From Cupriavidus pauculus (GTDB lineage Bacteria > Pseudomonadota > Gammaproteobacteria > Burkholderiales > Burkholderiaceae): a DNA stretch of 64,000 bases. The DNA lies in the NCBI RefSeq assembly GCF_002858765.1, contig NZ_PJRP01000014.1, forward strand, positions 1 to 64,000, read 5' to 3'. The notes under the pieces are model-generated. The model was given only the letters and a program-made list of their open reading frames with translations. It was not told where the DNA came from and did no database searches. The position numbers were made by a program, and so were the translations under genes. Shown here in pieces: positions 28,383-36,711 of this stretch (position 1 is its first letter; each line of letters starts with the position of its first letter).

Positions 28383-28622
28383 TTTCCCGATGGCCGATCG
28401 GTCTCGCATACGCCTCTCTGTAGCCGCGTCCATTATTGTCGGCACGGGCGATACGGTTTCATCGAGTTTCATGCCGCGAAGACGACTCAAAGCAGCGAGC
28501 ATGCGCCCCTTCGGACCCGATCCATAGCGAGGCCTATCAAATCGGATAGGACCGGTTTTCCTCCTCTGCACGGACAATGCAATTACGCTGGCCACCCTCG
28601 CCTCTGGGATACCTATCACGTG

Positions 28623-28775
28623 ATGACCAGAGACGAAGCCATGCAAGTCCTTGTGCGAGGCGGGCTGCCCGCCCTGCTGCAGAAGCTTCGGGATTATGAA
28701 GCCACCGCGACGACGGGCAGACCGGATCTAAAGCGTCGGGACGATGCGAGCGGCCTCCACATACTCCTCGCATAG
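28623..28775 (+). CDS. Possible 50-residue protein divergent from traR
   Basis: A plus-strand frame MTRDEAMQVLVRGGLPALLQ ending DASGLHILLA. Composition looks protein-like (amphipathic helix then polar tail), and the place, divergent from a LysR-type gene, is where such regulators often act. There is no strong ribosome site, and the frame ends about 50 bases before the rlxS stop. It could be chance. Confidence 0.3.
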   Translation: MTRDEAMQVLVRGGLPALLQKLRDYEATATTGRPDLKRRDDASGLHILLA

Positions 28776-28822
28776 ATGCCATGGTGACCGCAATCGCATC
28801 GTTTGTTGTCGGACGCGTTCGG

Positions 28823-30832
28823 CTATGACATGGCAGGCCGACGCTGGCGCCCGATGTCCCAGGATACGTCGCCCCCGTGCATCTGCGCAGCGACACGCTG
28901 TCCGAGGTGCCGTTCGATTATCGGTTTCCAGGGTACAAGGCAAAATCCGGTTCCATCGTCCAGCATTGCAAAGCGCCCACTCGCAAGCGTCACGCTTCGT
29001 CGATAGATACCTTCGGCCAGCCGGCCTTCCACCAGGGGTCGATTCACGAGCCCGGTCTGCTTTGCGATCTCCTGCGCAGCCGCCTCGAGTTCACGGCCCC
29101 TTAGCGCGACCAGCAGATTCGGCGCGAGAAAGACGCGGTCTTCCCGCCTCACCGCCAGACGCTGCTCGACCAGGAAGCCGGCGCGCTCATGCAGCGCCTG
29201 CCTGACCTCGCCGCCAAACCCGACTTCGGCCAACCCCCTGCCGTCGACCAGCAATTGCCGATCCAGCCACGTTGGAGCGACCAGGCGGATCTGGCGGTGG
29301 ACAGGCAGGCTGGATTTCAAACCTATCGTCACGCCGCCAGTGCGATGCGTGGCATCGTGTTGACGACCGCGTTCGGTTAAATCAACGGGCACGCGCCAGA
29401 TGCCTTCGGCGACGCGCTCTACGATGCCGGCCTGGCGCAAGACCCGGAGCCTCTGAAGGTGGCGGGTCAATATCATTTCTGGGTCATGTTCGCCCCTCCC
29501 CCCGTCCCTTTCCTCGTCCTTTCGCTCACCCTGCTCAGCGCCCCTCGGCGCGCCTTGCGCGATCGCCAGATGATGGTCAACGCGGTAGATCCCATTGACG
29601 GCCATCGCCGCAATATTGCCGTCTATGACACGCGATACGGCCGACCCGCTGACTTCGATGACAGCGCCTTTGGGATACTGTGACAGTTCCGCGCGCATCG
29701 GCAGCGCAATGTAATGCGCCTTGCCGTCGACGCCATCCACGACCAGGTACGCCTTGTCGTGCCTCTCGTCCGTAAGGCCTTTGCCGACCACCCGGCCAAC
29801 TATCCCATGCCCGGCTTCATGTGGCTCGAACACCGCCAGCTCCCGTGGCCTGCCCGCCAACGCCCGTTGCGTCGTCAGGATCATGTCGGCGCGGTCACCA
29901 AGCGCTCGCAAGGTGGCTTCGGCATGGCGACTGACCTTCCACACGCCAGGCTGGCGCTCGGCCGCAAGCCCAAGGCGCACCAGGTGATGCAGTCTGTTTT
30001 TCAACGCTTTACCGCTGCCCGGATGCGTTGCGTCGAAAATGGCTTTGCGCGCTAAACCGTCGGGGGCTAGCGCACTCTGCAGCGTGCTGTCGAGGTCAGT
30101 CCAGCGGTTCTGCTCTACCTCGTGCAGGCACCCACGCCTCATCTCCAGCTCGGTGCGGGGTCCGAGCCAGTCGGTCGCAAGCTCTGATGCACGCTGCCGC
30201 ATTGTCTGGGAGATGTAATCCCCCGCAATGATCAGGTCCTGACCGGTCTCATCTTTGCCGCGCAGAACAATGTGAACATGAGGGTTGGCGGTGTTCCAGT
30301 GATTCGCAGCCACCCATTCCAGACGCGTGCCCAGATCGGCCTCCACGCGCGTCATCAGGTGGCGGGTATACGTGCGCAGGTCAACAAGCTCTCCGGCAGC
30401 TTCAGGCGAGACGATGAGCCGAAATTGGTGGCGATCACCAGCGCTGCGCATCCTGAATGCATCCAGATCGGCCTCATCGGCGGCCGGCCCATAGGCCTGG
30501 CCTGCTTCCCCCTCTCGGCCAACGCCATCGCGGGCGATGTAGCGCAGATGCAGACCGATGGCCCCCGGTCCGGTCTTTGCCATATCGACGATACGCGTCT
30601 TGACGGTGACACGACGCGATGCGCCACTGCGGGCATCCTCCGCACAGCGCCCTGCCACATGCCCACGTCCGAGCCGGGCGCCGGGCCGATGATGGGTGCC
30701 TTTCCCGACGAGGTTGCCGACCTTCCCACCCGCTTTGCCAGCCTGGTGCAACACGCGTTCGACCAGGCCGCTCTCACGCTGCCGAGGCGCACCAGGGCGC
30801 AACCAAAACGGGTTGTCTTCGCTTCCGGACAT
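28823..30832 (-). CDS. rlxS: Relaxase RlxS (VirD2-like, DUF3363)
   Basis: A 669-residue relaxase that would nick oriT and stay bound to the transferred strand. The region ASRRVTVKTRIVDMAKTGPG leads into HLRYIARDGV with the candidate catalytic Tyr98. The metal-binding His cluster is HWNTANPHVHIVLRG (178-192; His178, His185, His187). The C-terminal two thirds match the DUF3363 relaxase extension. ATG 30832 follows GGAG; the two codons before it in the frame are not needed. The probable oriT lies directly upstream. Confidence 0.92.
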   Translation of the reverse strand: MSGSEDNPFWLRPGAPRQRESGLVERVLHQAGKAGGKVGNLVGKGTHHRPGARLGRGHVAGRCAEDARSGASRRVTVKTRIVDMAKTGPGAIGLHLRYIARDGVGREGEAGQAYGPAADEADLDAFRMRSAGDRHQFRLIVSPEAAGELVDLRTYTRHLMTRVEADLGTRLEWVAANHWNTANPHVHIVLRGKDETGQDLIIAGDYISQTMRQRASELATDWLGPRTELEMRRGCLHEVEQNRWTDLDSTLQSALAPDGLARKAIFDATHPGSGKALKNRLHHLVRLGLAAERQPGVWKVSRHAEATLRALGDRADMILTTQRALAGRPRELAVFEPHEAGHGIVGRVVGKGLTDERHDKAYLVVDGVDGKAHYIALPMRAELSQYPKGAVIEVSGSAVSRVIDGNIAAMAVNGIYRVDHHLAIAQGAPRGAEQGERKDEERDGGRGEHDPEMILTRHLQRLRVLRQAGIVERVAEGIWRVPVDLTERGRQHDATHRTGGVTIGLKSSLPVHRQIRLVAPTWLDRQLLVDGRGLAEVGFGGEVRQALHERAGFLVEQRLAVRREDRVFLAPNLLVALRGRELEAAAQEIAKQTGLVNRPLVEGRLAEGIYRRSVTLASGRFAMLDDGTGFCLVPWKPIIERHLGQRVAAQMHGGDVSWDIGRQRRPAMS

Positions 30833-30838
30833 GAGCAA

Positions 30839-31275
30839 ACTCCATCGCAGACTGTCGTATCAATCAGGTCAAAAGCACGCGGCATCTCCCATCATGACGC
30901 GGCCTGGCGCCGGATCACGGCACGTGTCATGACACGGTCCGTGCTGTCGTCGGCCGGGTGTGGATGGGTTCTTGGCCAACCGCCGTGCCGCGCGCTTTTA
31001 TCTTGCACGGCCTTCCCGCCCCCAAATGAGCCCGCGTGTCGCCCCCCAACTTCGCCCCCACCTTCGCCCCGACCCGACTTCTGCCGCCGGGAGAAAGCCG
31101 TCGGCCACGCCGAAACCAACGTGCGCCGGGCTCGCAGAAATGGGTACGCCCGCCAGCGTTCGGCCTGGTCAATCGATGCCGCGGATGCACCGTGCGCGTG
31201 GGCGTCGAAGCCCAACGGACGCAGGAAGCCGTGCGTAGGTAGCCGTACTTAGGAGGCCGTGCGTGGGAAATCAGC
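30839..31275. other. Probable oriT interval upstream of rlxS
   Basis: A 437-base stretch between the traF stop and the rlxS start with no supported gene. In related elements oriT lies beside the relaxase gene. The interval ends with three short repeats (31227-31267) that could bind a relaxosome protein. The nick site itself cannot be assigned by eye. Confidence 0.4.
31227..31267. repeat. Three 13-bp imperfect direct repeats, 14-bp period
   Basis: AGCCGTGCGTAGG (31227), AGCCGTACTTAGG (31241) and GGCCGTGCGTGGG (31255) follow one another at exact 14-base steps. Such phasing is typical of protein-binding iterons near oriT or a replication origin. They begin nine bases beyond the traF stop. Confidence 0.65.
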
Positions 31276-31848
31276 TTAGCGACCGGAACGCATCGGATGG
31301 GCAACGCCAATCAACGCAGAAATGGGTACGGGGCCGAAATACCGGCTGTCGAACGACGACGGGCTGGACACGTTCAGCAGGTATACCTCGTCAGGCCGCA
31401 GACAACGGCAATCCCGCCACGACGGCAGCGCCCGCGCATGGCGATCGGCCCCCAACAGGGAAGCGACCGGCCTGCCGTCGATAAAGACGAGAGCGGCGAT
31501 GACGCACACAAAGTGGGGTCCGACAGCACCCACGCGCTTAAGGAGCGGGACGCCTGCCGGCAGGTAACCACGTCCGGCAGCCAGTGCAGCCGCATCGGCC
31601 GGTGGCCATGCCAGAACCAGGCTGCCAGGACTTGCCTTGCGGACAGCCTTTTCGCTCGAATCGACCCGATACCAGCCGGACGCCACGCTGTCGGAGGGGT
31701 TGTACACCCAGCGCGGCACGCCGAGCCTCAGCGACGCCCATGCGACTGCGCCGATCGCACAAAGAGACATACCAAGCAAGGCAAACTGTGCAAGTCTTCG
31801 GCGTCTCGCCGGCGGCTGCATTGGCGGCTTGTCATCATCGTTCAGCAT
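31276..31848 (-). CDS. traF: Conjugal transfer peptidase TraF (S26 family)
   Basis: A 190-residue membrane-anchored serine peptidase related to signal peptidase I. One membrane helix (about 20-42) is followed by the nucleophile motif NPSDSVASGWYR (likely Ser54) and the Lys box VPLLKRVGAVG (likely Lys104), then SSPSSFDSRYFGPVP matching the family end. In RP4, TraF cyclises the TrbC pilin. ATG 31848 follows GGAGAAGG and overlaps the DUF2840 gene by seven bases. Confidence 0.92.
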   Translation of the reverse strand: MLNDDDKPPMQPPARRRRLAQFALLGMSLCAIGAVAWASLRLGVPRWVYNPSDSVASGWYRVDSSEKAVRKASPGSLVLAWPPADAAALAAGRGYLPAGVPLLKRVGAVGPHFVCVIAALVFIDGRPVASLLGADRHARALPSWRDCRCLRPDEVYLLNVSSPSSFDSRYFGPVPISALIGVAHPMRSGR

Positions 31849-32378
31849 TTACCTTCTCCAGCTAGCCACGCGGCATGCCTTGCAGCCGTATAGGCTGGGA
31901 GTGGCAGGCGCGCTCCTAGACGGTTGCCCAAGGTGCACCAGTAGACAGGCGACACGTCTGCAGGCCTTATGCCCTGGGCTTCGATCGCATCGATGGCCAG
32001 GAGCACGGCACGCACGCTTTTTTCGCCTTCGGCATGCAAGAGTAGCTGCGCACCGGGCCGCACACCTGACATCCGTTGCATGGCGTCGCCCTGCCGGCAG
32101 CTCTTCATCACCATCAACTGCCAGCGTGACCCGCAAAGCTGGCCGGCCTGCCAGCTGACCCGCGCGAAGATGGCGTCTTGCGCGAACATCGCCACCCGAC
32201 GCCAGTCATCCAGCCGGAGGATTTGCACTGGCGCCCCAAAGCGCAGGTACAAATCCAGTCGTCCCTCGATACAGGCCAGCGAGACCCGCGTGAGCGAGCT
32301 GCCGGGCGGATCCGGCGACTCGGCAACCGACGCCGATGGCAACGCTCCCTCTCCGTTCGTCAGGCGTCGTGCATGCAT
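31842..32378 (-). CDS. DUF2840 family protein
   Basis: A 178-residue soluble protein of the DUF2840 family, with LTRVSLACIEGRLDLYLRFG and VAMFAQDAIFARVSWQAGQL as the recognisable block. The function is unknown; the gene is a standing member of Tn4371-type transfer modules next to traF. ATG 32378 shares a base with the stop of the upstream HTH gene (TGATG), so translation is coupled. Confidence 0.85.
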   Translation of the reverse strand: MHARRLTNGEGALPSASVAESPDPPGSSLTRVSLACIEGRLDLYLRFGAPVQILRLDDWRRVAMFAQDAIFARVSWQAGQLCGSRWQLMVMKSCRQGDAMQRMSGVRPGAQLLLHAEGEKSVRAVLLAIDAIEAQGIRPADVSPVYWCTLGNRLGARLPLPAYTAARHAAWLAGEGKC

Positions 32379-32758
32379 CACGGTGCCTCCTGTGGTGCGT
32401 CCGGACTCCCGGGGGATGGCGTGCGTGGCCAGGCGGGGGGATTCCAGCGGGCGCCCAGGTCCCTGGGTCTGGCATAGCGGCTTTGCGCATGGCATTCGGC
32501 GTACTCCGGGTCGGACGTGGCGCCGTAGCTGCGCTGATCAGCCCATGCATCCAGATCCGCCATCGCGTACATCACGCGCCGCCCGAACTTGCGGAACCTC
32601 GGGCCGCCACCCAGTACGCGTTGCTTCTCGAGGGTACGTGGCGACAGCCGGAGGTAGTCGGCCGCCTCATCGTTCGTCAGATAGCGCGGCGGCTGCGCCT
32701 GGCGGGCGAAGCCGGTGGCGCTGCTGAGTGCATCGGGCCTCAAGGTAGCTGGTCGCAT
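32378..32758 (-). CDS. AlpA-like helix-turn-helix protein
   Basis: A 126-residue protein with an excisionase/AlpA-type winged HTH at about 25-75 (YLTNDEAADYLRLSPRTLEK and FGRRVMYAMADLDAWADQR). The Pro-rich C-terminal tail is unordered. ATG 32758 follows GGAGGATG by seven bases. Such proteins act as DNA-bending factors or regulators of mobile elements. It heads the DUF2840-traF unit. Confidence 0.88.
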   Translation of the reverse strand: MRPATLRPDALSSATGFARQAQPPRYLTNDEAADYLRLSPRTLEKQRVLGGGPRFRKFGRRVMYAMADLDAWADQRSYGATSDPEYAECHAQSRYARPRDLGARWNPPAWPRTPSPGSPDAPQEAP

Positions 32759-33293
32759 GTAAGCATCCTCCATCAGACAAGGTTGGCCGCCTGCCGTCGT
32801 GCAGCCGGATGGAGGTAGTGTCAGGAAAGGCGAGCAACGCGCACAGGGTCGTTCACGCTCCAGGCAAGAACGACCCTTGTCAGTGCGCAACATCTGCGCT
32901 AGGCGAAGCCGGGCGCATAGCAAGCAACCGATCAGGCGATCGTCGCTTACGCGCTTCGTATGCGCTTCATACGCACTTCTTGCGAACTGGATGCGGGAAT
33001 GGAAAGCGGCCCCTAGGATCGGGGCCACCTGCTGGAACGGAATCGGGGAAGTTGCGGCGTTCTCGTAAGCAGCGGCGCCGCAGGCATCAGAACACTCCGG
33101 TGAAGGACTGCCAGTCGCCCCGGGGCTCGTTGGCGGGACAGACCAATCTCAGGGATGCGCCTCTGCGGGCAAGGATGTCACCAGACTATGCGGTGTCTAC
33201 CTGCTTCATGCGATGGGCTCCGCGGATGTACGTTTTGTAGCGAAATGACCTTCTCGCCGAGAAAGCCTCGCAGCCACATGGCGCCCGTCAGCT
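32759..33293. other. Interval where rep/par genes are often found; none seen
   Basis: About 535 bases between the HTH gene and the DUF736 terminator. Open frames are short and overlap without any domain. Many Tn4371-type elements have repA and parA genes near here; neither is recognisable. It should contain the promoter for the HTH-DUF2840-traF unit. Confidence 0.4.
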
Positions 33294-33319
33294 CATGCCC
33301 CGCCGAGCGGCGGGGCATG
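33294..33319 (-). terminator. Terminator hairpin after the DUF736 gene
   Basis: A perfect 11-bp inverted repeat (CATGCCCCGCC, loop GAGC, GGCGGGGCATG) begins nine bases after the DUF736 stop. There is no strong T-run, so termination efficiency is uncertain. Confidence 0.6.
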
Positions 33320-33327
33320 CTGCTCGG

Positions 33328-33639
33328 TCAGGCGGCTGGCCTGGTGCGTGACCAGATCAGGCTGTACGAGCCGCTCTCATCCTCGATGAGCCGCGCGTAG
33401 ATCGCCGCCGGCAGTGCAGGGTCGTCAACCGTTACCGACAGATACGGCCGTTCGGACTGGCTCACCCGCTTCCACGCGCCGCCGATATCGAGTCCGCCGT
33501 CGGCTTCGACGCGGAAGTCGGGCGCATTGTCACTCGCCTTGCCGTTAGGGATAAGTTTGACCTTGATGTCTAGCGTCAGAGTCCGGATCGAACCACTGAA
33601 GCCGTTCTTCTGTGCGGTGAAGGTGCCGATGTTAGCCAT
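33328..33639 (-). CDS. DUF736 family protein
   Basis: A 103-residue protein opening MANIGTFTAQKNGFSGSIRT, the signature start of DUF736, and ending in a beta-rich segment (SYSLIWSRTRPAA). The family is common on conjugative elements of proteobacteria; the function is unknown. ATG 33639 follows AAAGGAG. It appears to be a single-gene unit closed by the hairpin at 33294-33319. Confidence 0.9.
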   Translation of the reverse strand: MANIGTFTAQKNGFSGSIRTLTLDIKVKLIPNGKASDNAPDFRVEADGGLDIGGAWKRVSQSERPYLSVTVDDPALPAAIYARLIEDESGSYSLIWSRTRPAA

Positions 33640-34762
33640 GATGTTGCTCCTTTCGGGTTACCCAAGGTCGCGCCCATCGCGTCCTTGTTGTGATCCTGCG
33701 GGCCGGGGACGGGCTGGCTGCACCGCACTGACGGCCGAACGCAGTGCAGGACCGGGAGGCGCCGAGAATTTGCTGCGCGAGGAATCGGCCGCCAGGAAGA
33801 GGGGAAATTGTTGGCGCCGGACGGTTGCAGCCTTGAAGACCGCGGCACAGCCATGCCCCGGCCAGGATGCACAACTGCCAGAGGACGCATGGGTCGACCG
33901 CCACCGAAAGGAGTGACGGCAACCGCGGGCATGCCGCACCCTAGCTCGATAGGCCGAGAAAATGAAGTGGCTTTGCCGGGCAGCCAGACTTCGCAGAGGG
34001 TGGCTTTTTATCGCTTAGGACCGGCGCCATGGCGTCCATGCACGGCGGCGAAGGGACCGCGATGACGCCAGCCCTCAGCAAGTTCACGAGTCGTCATCGT
34101 CGCGCACCCGCGGCAAGTGGACAACTCAGCGCAGCCAATTGGAGCGTAGGGCATTCTGGCTACGTTGAACGCAGTCCGGCAGCTCCCGTGAGCAAAGAAA
34201 AATGCTGAAGATTGGCTAAACGTAGCCACAGGCATCATGCCCCGCCGGGGAGGTGAAGTGAGACCCCTAGCAATATTGACGGCTTACATTGCCGCGATAC
34301 GACGCGTAGGACAGCAAAACAAGTGTGCTGTTGAAATGCGGTGAACCTGTCATCAAGGACAACTTCTGCAGGCCCTTAGTGACTGTGCCTGGGACGCAAA
34401 CTAGCGCGCACCTAAACCTGGAACCGGAGGCCGGGCGCACGTAAAGCCGGATCTCCTTCACTGAAACCCTGCCCGGCGTCTTCGATCGGTGCTGGCCCAC
34501 AGTATCGTGGCCGTGCTCCCGCATCCGCGGCCCGATCCCGCGTCATCACATGCAGGACCGATGTGGACGCTGCCGTCCACAGAAGTGTTCCACAGCCCAT
34601 CTCCCGCGGACAAGGGTCGCAACGTCCATCGCAAGAACGACCCTCCTCAGACCGCGGCTTCGAAGGCGACACTCGTCCCGTGGAGGTAACGCGCTAAGCA
34701 ACGTCTCCACTCCGGGGCACCACCGGTGTGCCATCCCGAGTGATTCCTTGCCTGATTCCGTA
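33640..34762. other. 1.1-kb interval with no supported gene
   Basis: Between DUF736 and the H-NS-like gene. Many frames are open on both strands because of GC bias, but none has a domain or a convincing start. It marks the change from transfer genes to cargo and may include decayed sequence. Confidence 0.4.
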
Positions 34763-35074
34763 ATGCGAACATTCAACAATTCTCCGGTACCCGAGGACGG
34801 CTCGGCCGCGGACGGCCGTTGGCTCCGCGAGCGTGCCGAAGCAGTCCTGTGGGTGAAGTCCACGATGGTCAGGCATGGCATCACGCTTGAAGCGCTGCAA
34901 TCCGCTGGCTGCCTCATAGAACAGGGACCTTCCTGTGCGTCCGGGCGACAGCCGGCGACTCCCCGGTACCGGGACGCAGCAGGCCATACGTGGAATGGCA
35001 GAGGCGAACTCCCCGAGTGGCTCCGCCGCGCCATCAATGCGGGGCAGTCCAGGGACCATTTCAGGGCGGATTGA
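34763..35074 (+). CDS. H-NS-family DNA-binding protein
   Basis: A 103-residue protein (MRTFNNSPVPEDG start). Residues 22-50 (RERAEAVLWVKSTMVRHGIT) form a helical oligomerisation-like region. The C-terminus has YRDAAGHTWNGRGELPEWLR, matching the beta-proteobacterial H-NS DNA-binding domain with its GRG-x-x-P-x-W loop. Element-borne H-NS proteins silence AT-rich DNA and can ease carriage of the element. The ATG at 34763 is chosen because sequence before it in the same frame is not conserved-looking. It is on the opposite strand from its neighbours. Confidence 0.75.
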   Translation: MRTFNNSPVPEDGSAADGRWLRERAEAVLWVKSTMVRHGITLEALQSAGCLIEQGPSCASGRQPATPRYRDAAGHTWNGRGELPEWLRRAINAGQSRDHFRAD

Positions 35075-35145
35075 GGCCATACGGCACCGCTGCAGCCCAT
35101 CAGGCTGCCTGTGCGAAGCGGTGGCGGGATACTCGCCCTACGGTG

Positions 35146-36702
35146 TCAGGACGCGTGCTCCCCCTGCGGGACCGGGCTCACCTGTGCCCCGCCCCCCAAC
35201 GCCTTGTATAGCGTCACGAGACCATTCAGCTGGCCGAGCTGATTCTTTGCGAGTACACCGCGAAGCCCGCGCACTTTCTCTTGCTCTTCCAGCCAAGGCC
35301 GCACATCGGACAGCCCCGCCTCGAACCGCGCGCGCGCCAGTGCTTCCGCGCGCAGCGCCCGGTCAAGCGACCCTGCGTGCAGCGCGTCGAGCTCTAGCAG
35401 CTTCCAACGTTCCGACAACGCCGAGTTCACCTCGGCCAGCGCTGTGTACCATTTCTCCCGGAACTGTGCGACGCGAATCTCGTATTCATCGCGGGACGCA
35501 CCGACCTCCGTCTGCTGCTTTCCCCAATCGAGCAACGGCATCACAATGCCAAGTCCGATCCCGGGGATCGGGTTGGACAACAGACCGATCAGAGTCGAAC
35601 TCGCGCGTCCCGCATTGGCTGTCAGCGAAATACTGGGATAAAGCTGGGCACGGGCCTTGTCGACTCCCGCCAGCGACTCCCGCAATGCCGCTTCGGCCTC
35701 GCGCAGATCGGGCCTGCGCCCGAGCAAGTCGGCCGGCAGCACATCCGGCACGGCAGGCAACGCCCCATCCGGCAGATGCCGCGGTTCCTGTGGCCATGCC
35801 TTGGGCGGGCGGTCGAGCAGAATCGCCAGGTCATTGCGATGTTGGGTGCGTTCTGCCAGCAACTCCAGTCGGCGCACCTCTACTGCAGCCACGTTCTGCT
35901 CGGCGCCCAGGACATCGAGACCATGCGCGGCGCCGGCCTCATGCTGGCCCTGCACGATGGCGAGCGTGCGTCGCGCATGCGCCAGATCCGCTTCGTTGCG
36001 CACCAGTTCCTGATTCAGATAGCCAATCTGCCAGTAATGCTTCGCCGTATCGCCCACCAGCGTCATCCTGATCCCGTCACGCGCCGCCTCGGTGCCGAGC
36101 GCATGCCAGCGCGCGGCGCCGCGCTCGGCCGCCAGCTTGCCCCATATGTCCAGCTCGTAGCTCAATGCGAGCGAATAGCTGGCCTCATAGACGGGCATCC
36201 GTGCGACGCGTCTCGCCCCGGCGTTGATATCGGTGGAAACGGTTGGGAATGCGTTACTGGCTGTGCCCGCCGCCTGAAGCCGGGCCTGATGGATGCGGAT
36301 GGCAGACCGGGCGAGCTGGCTGTTCACTGCCAGCACCTCACCCACCAGACGCGTCAGATCCGCATCGCCGAAGACGCGCCACCATTCGCCGGCCTCCTCC
36401 TCACATCCTGTGGACGGCTGCTGTGCGTCGGAAAGCGGACTATTGGCCACGGACGGCTCAGTCGCTTGCCCCTCAGTCGTTTGCCCCTCAGACGCGTGCC
36501 CTTCCCCCTGCCCTTCTCCCTGTCCGTAAGCCTGCCATTGCGTCGGGACCCCGACGGCCGGCCGCAGATAGGGTGTTGCTGGCAGGCAGCCGGCCAGCAA
36601 CACGCTAAGACCGGCAGTCAGATCCGTTAACAGGCGCACGGCGACGACGGAAACACCCGCATCGCGCCGTCCGGCAAGGCGCCTGGAATAGGCCGCTTTC
36701 AT
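35146..36702 (-). CDS. NodT-family outer-membrane efflux lipoprotein
   Basis: A 518-residue TolC-like outer-membrane channel. The signal peptide ends in the lipobox SVLLAGC. A low-complexity insert (about 60-82, Gly/Glu/Gln/Thr repeats) follows. Two duplicated efflux-factor domains show the NodT landmarks WWRVFGDADLTRLVGEVLAV and LLGRRPDLREAEAALRESLA. It is third in the macA-macB-nodT order with a 9-base gap to macB, so it should complete a tripartite exporter. The substrate is unknown; macrolides, siderophores and peptides are all known for relatives. Confidence 0.93.
   Translation of the reverse strand: MKAAYSRRLAGRRDAGVSVVAVRLLTDLTAGLSVLLAGCLPATPYLRPAVGVPTQWQAYGQGEGQGEGHASEGQTTEGQATEPSVANSPLSDAQQPSTGCEEEAGEWWRVFGDADLTRLVGEVLAVNSQLARSAIRIHQARLQAAGTASNAFPTVSTDINAGARRVARMPVYEASYSLALSYELDIWGKLAAERGAARWHALGTEAARDGIRMTLVGDTAKHYWQIGYLNQELVRNEADLAHARRTLAIVQGQHEAGAAHGLDVLGAEQNVAAVEVRRLELLAERTQHRNDLAILLDRPPKAWPQEPRHLPDGALPAVPDVLPADLLGRRPDLREAEAALRESLAGVDKARAQLYPSISLTANAGRASSTLIGLLSNPIPGIGLGIVMPLLDWGKQQTEVGASRDEYEIRVAQFREKWYTALAEVNSALSERWKLLELDALHAGSLDRALRAEALARARFEAGLSDVRPWLEEQEKVRGLRGVLAKNQLGQLNGLVTLYKALGGGAQVSPVPQGEHAS
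36459..36503. repeat. Three 15-bp tandem repeats inside nodT
   Basis: Three successive 15-base units begin at 36459, 36474 and 36489 (CAGTCGCTTGCCCCT and variants), encoding the EGQTT/EGQAT/EGH-type repeats near the N-terminus. The length is in frame, so copy-number change would alter linker length only. Confidence 0.7.
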
Positions 36703-36711
36703 GGCATCACC

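Noticed and set aside
30272..31252. 326-codon plus-strand frame
   Set aside because: Antisense to rlxS and crossing the probable oriT interval; no domain seen.
34546..35100. 184-codon minus-strand frame
   Set aside because: It opposes the H-NS-like gene, which carries a recognisable DNA-binding motif; only one can be the main product.
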